Assembly (NCBI GenBank): GCA_009746045.1
Contig: RPFO01000127.1
Location: 958,050-1,022,049, forward strand
Reading direction: 5' to 3'
Origin: Mesostigma viride
Lineage: Eukaryota; Streptophyta; Mesostigmatophyceae; Mesostigmatales; Mesostigmataceae
Length of the DNA: 64,000 nt
Shown here: piece by piece, positions 1-12,800 of the stretch
Numbering within the stretch: the first letter of the stretch is position 1
Layout: every line of letters begins with the position of its first letter
The notes under the pieces: model-generated
Seen by the model: only the letters and a program-made list of their open reading frames with translations
What the model was told of the DNA's origin: nothing
Database searches by the model: none
Made by a program: the position numbers and the translations under genes

Positions 1-626
1 GTCATCATGCTGGCATCCCTGGCCAGGTGGGTCCTGCTACCATTAATGGGTTACCACCATCCCTGCACGTGATCCTTGGTCGTAAATGGGAGGCGGCTGG
101 ATCCTCACGGTCTGCTTGGTGGTGTTCATGCCGTACGCACGTACAGATTCAGCTATATTTGATAATCATCTTCTGATTGTACTAGTGACGTGTCTCCCCT
201 GAGAAAGCTGCAGAGTGCTTTCAATTTATCTGCACAGTGTGATTGCTTCTGGTGCTTGGGGATGGCCCAGATCGTGCTTTGAGCTCGCATTGGGGAACCG
301 CCGAGACTTGATGGGCACAAAGCTTCAAAGTGAGCTCAATCTCCGATGCTGGTGGAGATGGCAAGCCAGGTTAATTAGCATGTCGCAGCATGTTTGCATA
401 CTACTTTGCTTCGCTATTCAACATCGCAGGTCCCCTATGTAATCAGTCTCCAGGAGTCTCAACGAAAGCATGGCGTGTTCCGTCCTCCCTACCATTCAAG
501 CGTGTGGCCTTTTTCTCCTGTCATACACCTATTGTAACCTGCATGCATCTCGATCTCATTCGCCCACTCGTCGATTGGATCGTACCCTTGCTGTTTCCCC
601 ACTCGTCATCGTACTCCTGACTGCAG

Positions 627-819
627 CAAGGAGACCCCGGATGGAAGAGGTCAGCTGCCTGCCCCTTCCCCGCAGCAAGCGCCAGCTTTACCCGCTCCAG
701 TGCTACTGGCGCCGGATGCAAGCAGCAGGGCATCCCCTGCCACAACGCCTGCTGCGACTGGGAATGACGCCAAGTTGCTGGCAGATATCTGCCAGCGGCT
801 GGAGGCGGAACCAGGGATG
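627..819 (+). CDS. TFIIIC large subunit, exon a (start of N-terminal winged helix)
   Basis: The frame is open through a Pro/Ala/Ser-rich stretch and ends in [18 protein letters not shown] consensus GTGAGT donor at 820 follows in phase 0. Plant GTF3C1 has a closely similar helix (AICDKLEE type) at the start of an early winged helix. The acceptor is uncertain, after CTGCAG at 626 or after GCAAG at 630. The frame stays open a little further upstream. Confidence 0.65.
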
Positions 820-3800
820 GTGAGTGCGCGTGGACATGCATGTCCCTGGTGCGACTCTTGTGGTCATCAGCGGAGGAGTCACTCGCTGCTTTTCAATGAA
901 ACAGGGAGTTGTTGTGAAATAATTTGCAAGTTTCCTGTTTTCTTCGGTTGACATCATGGTTGGCAGGGCAATGCTCCGGGTTAGGTCGCACCGTGGGGCA
1001 GATGGTAGTGTACCTCAGGTTGAATGTAGGTAGTGGTGTGCCTGGTCCAGGGGAGTGCCAGTAAGAAAGAATCAGCAAAAACAGGAATAAGCTTCGAGGA
1101 CTACCAAAGACAGAAGCTGGCGTGTACGCCTAGCGGTCTTTCTTCTCTCTCAATCAACCTATGACGTTTTTCTCCTGCAGGAGCTATGTTTCCCCGCTTC
1201 CCTATAGCGGCACAAGGCAATCCGTTCTCAGCTGGGTGCATTCTGATCTCAGTCTAAAGGTTTACTGCACGTTGTGCTTGAAGCTAGGGGGGTCTCTGGC
1301 ATTGGTTAGCAGTGCCACGACCGGTGTGTTATGCAGTTATAAGGGGCTCGACATCAGCTAGAACCACGATTATAGTGGTCCATGGTGGGATCAACGATAG
1401 GCGCGGCTCAGGATAGGCGCTGGGTTACAACTAGAGGGAAGCTGTATGGCTCTGATGATGGAACCCAGGCGTGGACAAGTCCCAGTGCCGATGGTGTTTG
1501 GAATTTTATGGTCTTTTATTGACACACTTTTTGTTGGCTTGCTGAGTCGTGGTGTTGATGAGGATTGTTGGCATGCAAAAGGATTGTGTTGAAATATTTC
1601 TTGGTGGCTCCCTGGCGGTCCTGGCTGCCGTGGTCCGCAGTCTCTCCCTGAGCCGGTTGTGCGCAAGCAGCTGGGCTTTCACACGATGAGCATGCAAGGC
1701 CAGTGGACGCGGGTGAGTGCGCCAGCATGGCGCCATTGTCACTGCCATTGCATATCTTATCACTTGGTGCCATTTGTTACATATATTGCCACTAGGCCAT
1801 CCTTGCATATCTTATCACTTGTTGCCATATGTTACATATATTGCCACTAGGCCATCCTTGCATATTTTTCAGTGGATCGCAGTAACTAAATGGCATAGAC
1901 TGAAAGATTGTTGAAAAATCAAGGGTACCATTTGTAATGTGTAGATTTGGTGCGCTGACATGGCAGCTCTTGAGCCCTCGCACTGCCACGTTTTAGCCCT
2001 CCCTACCCCGCCGACAGCATGGCACTGGAGCACTGGTGTCACTGTCACAATTCGTGGCTGATGCATCGTTGAGGCAGCCATTCTCCGCGGGACTCCCGCC
2101 ATTTGCACCTATGTAAATACTCGGGCCAGTGTGCGGGAGAGGGACAGGAGGTGGAGGTGGGGGACCTGGGGTTTAGAGGGTCTGTCAATTTTCTTATTCG
2201 CTGCGGATGCGGCCCGTTTTTAGCATCAAATATGTATCAGTTGTGGTAATGGTAGTATGGCCGATAGAGGAAATGTGCCATACAATATTGTGCCAGCACT
2301 GTATGTATGTATAGACGTGCGACTACGGCGAACGAGCCATGCTACTACCCTGAGATCGGGTTGCCAGGGAATGTGGCGGAAGTCATTTTCTGTTTGCCGT
2401 GCCCGCACAGACTCCCCGCAAGGCTGAGGCCAGCATAACAGATGGCGCAGGGATCACGCTGCTATGGACAGATATATTGATGCAGCAGACAGGCAGCGAG
2501 CTGGTGTCTGATTCCACTTTTTATAGCTGCAGCTGAGCGGTCCTTACCATATCTGTGGTTGTGACCCCGACGCCAGCCCCTCACGTTGTCATTTGCCCCT
2601 GCCAACGTGCCAGCGGTGTTTGCCCCATCCATGTAGTGTACGTGTTAATCAACTAATTGTTCATCGGTACCCACTTATTCGCCTGCATACCTCGTGCGCG
2701 ACGCCAGATCAAGAACCGTCTCAAGATGACGGGGCTGGTGGAGTTTGCCAAGGGAGAGCAGGTGGGTCCCCCACTAATCTGGCAATGCTGCTGGCATCCG
2801 TCTCCTTGTGCTGCACGGTGTCTCGTCTGAACATGTATTGTTGATCTCTTTTCCCTGCAATGTTTTGATGATTTACGTGAGTATTCGTCATTGATGTGAT
2901 ATCTATTTTTACATGGTTAGAAGAGGTTTTCTTGCAAGTGATTGTTGTGTGGCTGTGGGACTAGCACATGCACCGTACGTGCAGCAGGGGCATGTTGATG
3001 TCAGTCCTGGTGTTGAGCTGAGCACTCCTGGTGTTGGCATCCGAGCACTCCTGGTGTTGACGTTCGAGCACCGCTGGTGTGGACATCCGAGCACTTTCTA
3101 TGCCAGCAAGATTATCCGGGGTGGCATTGAAGCGAGGCTTGACTAAGGTCAGATGCTGTAGTGCTGCATCGTTTCTGCTGGTTGGGGGGGTCAGGCTGGT
3201 GGACATCTCAGCCAGCGCTGGCTAAGCACGTGATAAGCACTGCATTGTGGCGACATCACGGTGGTGGTTGTGAGCCGCATCATGCTTGGAGGTCACTTGT
3301 TTTGGCCACGGAGCTACCCTAGCCCCTAGCCCCAATCACCTATGTGACATCCCCCAGCTAAACTCTACGCCACGGTGATACTGCTGCGCTCTTTGTCTCT
3401 GTACCAATCTCCTCGGATACAGGGGGTCACTATGATGCACCGGCGGAAAGCAGCCAGCCCCCCCCCCCGCACCCTCCAGCGCTGACACAACTATCCCGTC
3501 CGATCTCACCACCGTTCGACCATCCTTGGACCCGGCGGTGCCAAGTGATGATGCTGGCGCCGGCTCCACGGCGGCCGAGATCCGTTCCGGGATCCTGCGC
3601 CCCCCCCCGGCTCTCCCCACCCAGGGTCTCCTGGGCACGCCTCCAGGGAGCTTGGCATCCCGTGACAGCGTGAGCCCCTTATTAGGGACAGGGGGTAGTG
3701 GAGATCTGGGGGCGGGCTTAAGAGTGGAGTCAAGCGTGGCGGCGGGGTGGGCGAGCACAGGGAGGGGCGATGAGGGGCAACCACCGTGTTTGGATGGTGG

Positions 3801-6800
3801 GGGGGTCCGGGTTGGCGGCGGGATCAGCCGTGATGGTGGATTCATGGCCCTCCTGCTGTCGGGGGAAGATGACGCCCTGCCTGTGGCCCCCCCTGAGAAG
3901 ACTTTTGATCAGTCGGGGGGTGCATCCTCCCACGCAGGCGACATGGCGCCAAGTGCGGGCGGTAATGCTGACGTTGGCAGCCCTGGCGCCTCCAAGACCG
4001 AGCGCAAGCCCAGGAGGCAGCCTTCAGCGAGATCAGGAGCGACCTCCGCCAAGCACCGTAAAGGTTCGGCAGGGAAAGGGGCGGCGCGTGCGCACACCTC
4101 GCTGGCGTCCCGTGCTGAGGTGGTGTCTCGCCATGCCACGATCGCCACCCATCGAGACGCGAGCCAACGGGGGCAGGAACCCAGGGGCATGCCCCAGGGT
4201 CAGGCAACGCAGGCCATGCCGGCCGTGAAGAAAGAGCTGCCAGATGTGGGTGAGGGAGAGGTGGGTTTGTGTACTGCGGATTCGAGGGCGTTGGAGCCTC
4301 GCGCGCCAGTCTGGGCAGAGAAGGCAGCTATCGGGGCCGCGACCGATGCAGCGACCAAGGAAACCGTCGTTGCCGCCACCGAGGCAGCGGCGGAGCTGTC
4401 CCGCAAGCGTGACAAGAAGCGCTTGAAAGGATTGGAGACCGAGAGAGGAAAGGTCGTTGACAAGGAAGCCGCTGGGGCGCGGGGGAAAGAGATGGGTCCC
4501 CAGCTGGCAGCGTCTGATGAGCTGCCAGGGAACATCAGGGTCCCTTCTCTCGGGGAGCCGAGATCTCAACAGCTCGCGGTGCCAAGGGAGCACGTTTCCC
4601 ATGGGGCCGCAGGATCACGGGACTTGGCAGCGGCGGCGGCGATCGGTTTTACTGCGCAGGTTGACACAAGCTCTCGAGACCCTGCTGTGGGTGACATGCC
4701 CATGTCCATGGAGAGCATGCGTGGCCCACTTGGCCTTGGCCATCCAGCATCGGAGGTTGTGGCCCCTCTGGTATCAACTGATGGCTTGGCCCCTGGGGGG
4801 ATGCTTGGTGACGCGAATGCCACTCCTGGAGTGAATGCCACTCCTGGAGTGAATGCCACTACCAGTGTGAATGCCACTACCAGTGTGAATGCCACTCCCA
4901 GTGTGAATGCCACTACCAGTGTGAATGCCACTACCAGTGTGAATGCCACTACCAGTGTGAATGCCACTACCAGTGTGAATGCCACTACCAGTGTGAATGC
5001 CACCGCTTCTCTTGCCACCGACACGTGGACGGGCGGTGATGATGCTGAAGAGAATGGGAGGACGGGCATGCAACACAGTACTTTGCCCGATGTGCGGAAC
5101 GGGATGGAAGTGGATAGTGGCGGTGCTCCTTACCTACCTTCTGCTGGCGTCGGCCACACGACGGGTGCTGCCGGTGGCATGGCCGTGGAAGACATCGATG
5201 GATCCCTGCGTGCATCGACCCCGCAGCCACCATCCGCTCGCAATGTGCCACAGCCGCTAGCTCATCCGTCAGTGCCACCGCCACCGGCCACTCTATCTGT
5301 TCCACGGTCCTCAGCCGCTTCATCGTTGCCACAGCAGTCTGGCACGGTATCGTTGCGGGGGACAGCAGCGTCCGCACAGGGCCCCAAGCCACACAAGAGG
5401 CATGCATCGGGCGAGGGCATAGGGTGTGGCCCGACGGCGGGGGCGGTCGTGGTGGGGGTGACCCGGCTGCCCCCGCTGGCTGACTCGGATGCCAGCTTGC
5501 GAGAGTTCCTGGGCCACGTCCCGGCATCATTTAAGAAGCGGTCGGAGATCATCCTGGAGCACCTGAGGGTGGGTGTCCTTCGAGTTTAGCATGAGTATAT
5601 GGGGTGGCAGTTAGGGGGGCAATACCTATCCAAGATACTCAAGGGCCGGGGGGGGAGGGGGAGCAGGGGGGGGTTAAAGGGGGGGGTAGGATGTGCTCGA
5701 AACGAGGTCAGCACATACATAGGCGTGCAGGGGGTGGAAGTGCCTCTTCTAGCACCTCCAGGTGGGTGCCGCGGCTTGATAGCGGCTGCAGAGTAGGCAG
5801 GTCTGGTGGGTGGGTGGGTGTCCAAGGCATCCCTGGGTGGGACTGTGCCATAATTTCAACAGCGGTCATAGGTATTTCTATGCCCTTCTGTTTGGGCGGC
5901 CAAGGCCATGGAATGCCATCTCTCCCTTAAGTTTTCTGTTGTTTTCTCCGTTCATGGTACCCGCCTCGGCATCATTCTGATTGTCACCCTGCAAGCCCCA
6001 CTCTGCGTCATGTTTGCCACCACCGTTGCCCTATGTGTGTGTGTGTGCCTTCGTCATTACGGCAATCTCGTGGCGAATACCTTTCGCTCGTTGAGCATTC
6101 TCCCATGACGCCCTCGACATCCATTCTCTGCCCCCACGGCTTTTTCGGCCCCACTTTGCTTGCTCTGCCACGCTTGACGTGTCGTGCCCCACTTTGCTTG
6201 CTCTGCCGCGCTTGACGTGTTGAGCCCCACTTTGCTTGTTCTTCCACACTTGACGTGTTGTGCCCCACTTTGCTTGCTCTGCCACGCTTGACGTGTTGAG
6301 CCCCACTTTGCTTGTTCTTCCACACTTGACGTGTTCTGCCCCACTTTGCTTGCTCTGCCGCGCTTGACGTGTTCTGCCCCACTTTGCTTGTTCTTCCACA
6401 CTTGACGTGTTGTGCCCCACTTTGCTTGCTCTGCCACGCTTGACGTGTTGTGCCCCACTTTGCTTGCTCTGCCGCGCTTGACGTGTTGTGCCCCACTTTG
6501 CTTGTTCTTCCGCGCTTGACGTGTTCTGCCCCACTTTGCTTGTTCTTCCGCGCTTGACGAGTTCTGCCCCACTTTGCTTGCTCTGCCGCGCTTGACGTGT
6601 TGAGCCCCACTTTGCTGGCTCTGCCGCGCTTGACGTGTTGTGCCCCACTTTGCTTGTTCTTCCGCGCTTGACGTGTTCTGCCCCACTTTGCTTGCTCTGC
6701 CACACTTGACGTGTTGTGCCCCACTTTGCTTGTTCTTCCGCGCTTGACGTGTTCTGCCCCACTTTGCTTGTTCTTCCGCGCTTGACGTGTTCTGCCCCAC

Positions 6801-9800
6801 TTTGCTTGCTCTGCCACGCTTGACGTGTTCTGCCCCACTTTGCTTGCTCTGCCGCGCTTGACGTGTTGAGCCCCACTTTGCTTGCTCTGCCGCGCTTGAC
6901 GTGTTCTGCCCCACTTTGCTTGCTCTGCCACGCTTGACGTGTTCTGCCCCACTTTGCTTGCTCTGCCACGCTTGACGTGTTGTGCCCCACTTTGCTTGTT
7001 CTTCCGCGCTTGACGTGTTCTGCCCCACTTTGCTTGCTCTGCCACGCTTGACGTGTTGAGCCCCACTTTGCTTGCTCTGCCGCGCTTGACGTGTTCTGCC
7101 CCACTTTGCTTGCTCTGCCACGCTTGACGTGTTCTGCCCCACTTTGCTTGCTCTGCCCCCACGGCTTTTTCGGCCCCACTTTGCTTGCTCTGCCGCGCTT
7201 GACGTGTTGTGCCCCACTTTGCTTGTTCTTCCGCGCTTGACGTGTTGAGCCCCACTTTGCTTGCTCTGCCGCGCTTGACGTGTTCTGCCCCACTTTGCTT
7301 GCTCTGCCACGCTTGACGTGTTGTGCCCCACTTTGCTTGCTCTGCCGCGCTTGACGTGTTGTGCCCCACTTTGCTTGCTCTGCCGCGCTTGACGTGTTGT
7401 GCCCCACTTTGCTCGCTCTGCCGCGCTTGACGTGTTGTGCCCCACTTTGCTTGTTCTTCCGCGCTTGACGTGTTCTGCCCCACTTTGCTTGCTCTGCCAC
7501 GCTTGACGTGTTGAGCCCCACTTTGCTTGTTCTTCCACACTTGACGTGTTGTGCCCCACTTTGCTTGCTCTGCCACGCTTGACGTGTTGAGCCCCACTTT
7601 GCTTGTTCTTCCACACTTGACGTGTTCTGCCCCACTTTGCTTGCTCTGCCACGCTTGACGTGTTTGGCCCCACTTTGCTTGCTCTGCCACGCTTGACGAG
7701 TTCTGCCCCACTTTGCTTGCTCTGCCACGCTTGACGTGTTGTGACCCACTTTGCTTGCTCTGCCGCGCTTGACGTGTTGTGCCCCACTTGGCTTGCTCTG
7801 CCACGCTTGACGTGTTGTGCCCCACTTTGCTTGTTCTTCCGCGCTTGACGTGTTCTGCCCCACTTTGCTTGCTCTGCCACGCTTGACGTGTTGAGCCCCA
7901 CTTTGCTTGCTCTGCCGCGCTTGACGTGTTCTGCCCCACTTTGCTTGCTCTGCCACGCTTGACGTGTTCTGCCCCACTTTGCTTGCTCTGCCCCCACGGC
8001 TTTTTCGGCCCCACTTTGCTTGCTCTGCCGCGCTTGACGTGTTGTGCCCCACTTTGCTTGTTCTTCCGCGCTTGACGTGTTGAGCCCCACTTTGCTTGCT
8101 CTGCCGCGCTTGACGTGTTCTGCCCCACTTTGCTTGCTCTGCCACGCTTGACGTGTTGTGCCCCACTTTGCTTGCTCTGCCGCGCTTGACGTGTTCTGCC
8201 CCACTTTGCTTGCTCTGCCACGCTTGACGTGTTGTGCCCCACTTTGCTTGTTCTTCCGCGCTTGACGTGTTCTGCCCCACTTTGCTTGCTCTGCCGCGCT
8301 TGACGTGTTCTGCCCCACTTTGCTTGCTCTGCCGCGCTTGACGTGTTCTGCCCCACTTTGCTTGCTCTGCCACGCTTGACGTGTTGTGCCCCACTTTGCT
8401 TGCTCTGCCGCGCTTGACGTGTTGTGCCCCACTTTGCTTGCTCTGCCGCGCTTGACGTGTTGTGCCCCACTTGGCTTGCTCTGCCGCGCTTGACGTGTTC
8501 TGCCCCACTTTGCTTGCTCTGCCACGCTTGACGTGTTGTGCCCCACTTTGCTTGTTCTTCCGCGCTTGACGAGTTCTGCCCCACTTTGCTTGCTCTGCCA
8601 CGCTTGACGTGTTGTGCCCCACTTTGCTTGCTCTTCCGCGCTTGACGTGTTGTGCCCCACTTTGCTTGCTCTGCCGCGCTTGACGTGTTCTGCCCCACTT
8701 TGCTTGCTCTGCCGCGCTTGACGTGTTCTGCCCCACTTTGCTTGCTCTGCCACGCTTGACGTGTTGAGCCCCACTTTGCTTGTTCTTCCACACTTGACGT
8801 GTTGTGCCCCACTTTGCTTGCTCTGCCGCGCTTGAGGTGTTCTGCCCCACTTTGCTTGTTCTTCCACACTTGACGTGTTCTGCCCCACTTTGCTTGCTCT
8901 GCCACGCTTGACGTGTTCTGCCCCACTTTGCTTGTTCTTCCACACTTGACGTGTTGTGCCCCACTTTGCTTGCTCTGCCACGCTTGACGTGTTGTGCCCC
9001 ACTTTGCTTGCTCTGCCGCGCTTGACGTGTTCTGCCCCACTTTGCTTGTTCTTCCACACTTGACGTGTTCTGCCCCACTTTGCTTGCTCTGCCGCGCTTG
9101 ACGTGTTCTGCCCCACTTTGCTTGTTCTTCCACACTTGACGTGTTGTGCCCCACTTTGCTTGCTCTGCCACGCTTGACGTGTTGTGCCCCACTTTGCTTG
9201 CTCTGCCGCGCTTGACGTGTTGTGCCCCACTTTGCTTGTTCTTCCGCGCTTGACGTGTTCTGCCCCACTTTGCTTGTTCTTCCGCGCTTGACGTGTTCTG
9301 CCCCACTTTGCTTGCTCTGCCGCGCTTGACGTGTTCTGCCCCACTTTGCTTGCTCTGCCGCGCTTGACTTGTTGTGCCCCACTTTGCTTGCTCTGCCGCG
9401 CTTGACGTGTTGAGCCCCACTTTGCTTGCTCTGCCGCGCTTGACGTGTTCTGCCCCACTTTGCTTGCTCTGCCGCGCTTGACGTGTTCTGCCCCACTTTG
9501 CTTGTTCTTCCGCGCTTGACGTGTTCTGCCCCACTTTGCTTGCTCTGCCGCGCTTGACGTGTTGAGCCCCACTTTGCTTGCTCTGCCGCGCTTGACGTGT
9601 TGTGCCCCACTTTGCTTGTTCTTCCGCGCTTGACGTGTTCTGCCCCACTTTGCTTGTTCTTCCGCGCTTGACGTGTTCTGCCCCACTTTGCTTGTTCTTC
9701 CGCGCTTGACGTGTTCTGCCCCACTTTGCTTGCTCTGCCACGCTTGACGTGTTCTGCCCCACTTTGCTTGCTCTGCCCCCACGGCTTTTTCGGCCCCACT

Positions 9801-12800
9801 TTGCTTGCTCTGCCGCGCTTGACGTGTTGTGCCCCACTTTGCTTGTTCTTCCACACTTGACGTGTTCTGCCCCACTTTGCTTGCTCTGCCGCGCTTGACG
9901 TGTTGTGCCCCACTTTGCTTGCTCTGCCGCGCTTGACGTGTTGTGCCCCACTTTGCTTGTTCTTCCACACTTGACGTGTTCTGCCCCACTTTGCTTGCTC
10001 TGCCGCGCTTGACGTGTTCTGCCCCACTTTGCTTGCTCTGCCGCGCTTGACTTGTTGTGCCCCACTTTGCTTGCTCTGCCGCGCTTGACGTGTTGAGCCC
10101 CACTTTGCTTGCTCTGCCGCGCTTGACGTGTTGTGCCCCACTTTGCTTGCTCTGCCACGCTTGACGTGTTGTGCCCCACTTTGCTTGCTCTGCCGCGCTT
10201 GACGTGTTGAGCCCCACTTTGCTTGTTCTTCCACACTTGACGTGTTGTGCCCCACTTTGCTTGCTCTGCCACGCTTGACGTGTTGTGCCCCACTTTGCTT
10301 GTTCTTCCGCGCTTGACGTGTTCGGCCCCACTTTGCTTGCTCTGCCACGCTTGACGTGTTGTGCCCCACTTTGCTTGTTCTGCCGCGCTTGACGTGTTGT
10401 GCCCCACTTTGCTTGCTCTGCCGCGCTTGACGTGTTCTGCCCCACTTTGCTTGCTCTGCCGCGCTTGACGTGTTGTGCCCCACTTTGCTTGTTCTTCCGC
10501 GCTTGACGTGTTGAGCCCCACTTTGCTTGCTCTGCCACGCTTGACGTGTTCTGCCCCACTTTGCTGGCTCTGCCACACTTGACGTGTTCTGCCCCACTTT
10601 GCTTGCTCTGCCACGCTTGACGTGTTGTGCCCCACTTTGCTTGTTCTGCCGCGCTTGACGTGTTGTGCCCCACTTTGCTTGCTCTGCCGCGCTTGACGTG
10701 TTCTGCCCCACTTTGCTTGCTCTGCCGCGCTTGACGTGTTGTGCCCCACTTTGCTTGCTCTGCCACGCTTGACGTGTTGTGCCCCACTTTGCTTGCTCTG
10801 CCACGCTTGACTTGTTGTGCCCCACTTTGCTTGCTCTGCCACGCTTGACGTGTTCGGCCCCACTTTGCTTGCTCTGCCGCGCTTGACGTGTTGTGCCCCA
10901 CTTTGCTTGCTCTGCCGCGCTTGACGTGTTGTGCCCCACTTGGCTTGCTCTGCCACGCTTGACGTGTTCTGCCCCACTTTGCTGGCTCTGCCGCGCTTGA
11001 CGTGTTCGGCCCCACTTTGCTGGCTCTGCCGCGCTTGACGTGTTGTGCCCCACTTTGCTTGCTCTGCCACGCTTGACGTGTTGAGCCCCACTTTGCTTGC
11101 TCTGCCACGCTTGACGTGTTGAGCCCCACTTTGCTTGCTCTGCCGCGCTTGACGTGTTGAGCCCCACTTTGCTTGCTCTGCCACGCTTGACGTGTTCTGC
11201 CCCACTTTGCTTGTTCTTCCACACTTGACGTGTTGTGCCCCACTTTGCTTGCTCTGCCACGCTTGACGTGTTGTGCCCCACTTTGCTTGCTCTGCCGCGC
11301 TTGACGTGTTGTGCCCCACTTTGCTTGTTCTTCCGCGCTTGACGTGTTCTGCCCCACTTTGCTTGTTCTTCCGCGCTTGACGAGTTCTGCCCCACTTTGC
11401 TTGCTCTGCCGCGCTTGACGTGTTGAGCCCCACTTTGCTGGCTCTGCCGCGCTTGACGTGTTGTGCCCCACTTTGCTTGTTCTTCCGCGCTTGACGTGTT
11501 CTGCCCCACTTTGCTTGCTCTGCCACACTTGACGTGTTGTGCCCCACTTTGCTTGTTCTTCCGCGCTTGACGTGTTCTGCCCCACTTTGCTTGTTCTTCC
11601 GCGCTTGACGTGTTCTGCCCCACTTTGCTTGCTCTGCCACGCTTGACGTGTTCTGCCCCACTTTGCTTGCTCTGCCGCGCTTGACGTGTTGAGCCCCACT
11701 TTGCTTGCTCTGCCGCGCTTGACGTGTTCTGCCCCACTTTGCTTGCTCTGCCACGCTTGACGTGTTCTGCCCCACTTTGCTTGCTCTGCCACGCTTGACG
11801 TGTTGTGCCCCACTTTGCTTGTTCTTCCGCGCTTGACGTGTTCTGCCCCACTTTGCTTGCTCTGCCACGCTTGACGTGTTGAGCCCCACTTTGCTTGCTC
11901 TGCCGCGCTTGACGTGTTCTGCCCCACTTTGCTTGCTCTGCCACGCTTGACGTGTTCTGCCCCACTTTGCTTGCTCTGCCCCCACGGCTTTTTCGGCCCC
12001 ACTTTGCTTGCTCTGCCGCGCTTGACGTGTTGTGCCCCACTTTGCTTGTTCTTCCGCGCTTGACGTGTTGAGCCCCACTTTGCTTGCTCTGCCGCGCTTG
12101 ACGTGTTCTGCCCCACTTTGCTTGCTCTGCCACGCTTGACGTGTTGTGCCCCACTTTGCTTGCTCTGCCGCGCTTGACGTGTTGTGCCCCACTTTGCTTG
12201 CTCTGCCGCGCTTGACGTGTTGTGCCCCACTTTGCTCGCTCTGCCGCGCTTGACGTGTTGTGCCCCACTTTGCTTGTTCTTCCGCGCTTGACGTGTTCTG
12301 CCCCACTTTGCTTGCTCTGCCACGCTTGACGTGTTGAGCCCCACTTTGCTTGTTCTTCCACACTTGACGTGTTGTGCCCCACTTTGCTTGCTCTGCCACG
12401 CTTGACGTGTTGAGCCCCACTTTGCTTGTTCTTCCACACTTGACGTGTTCTGCCCCACTTTGCTTGCTCTGCCACGCTTGACGTGTTTGGCCCCACTTTG
12501 CTTGCTCTGCCACGCTTGACGAGTTCTGCCCCACTTTGGTTGCTCTGCCACGCTTGACGTGTTGTGACCCACTTTGCTTGCTCTGCCGCGCTTGACGTGT
12601 TGTGCCCCACTTGGCTTGCTCTGCCACGCTTGACGTGTTGTGCCCCACTTTGCTTGTTCTTCCGCGCTTGACGTGTTCTGCCCCACTTTGCTTGCTCTGC
12701 CACGCTTGACGTGTTGAGCCCCACTTTGCTTGCTCTGCCGCGCTTGACGTGTTCTGCCCCACTTTGCTTGCTCTGCCACGCTTGACGTGTTCTGCCCCAC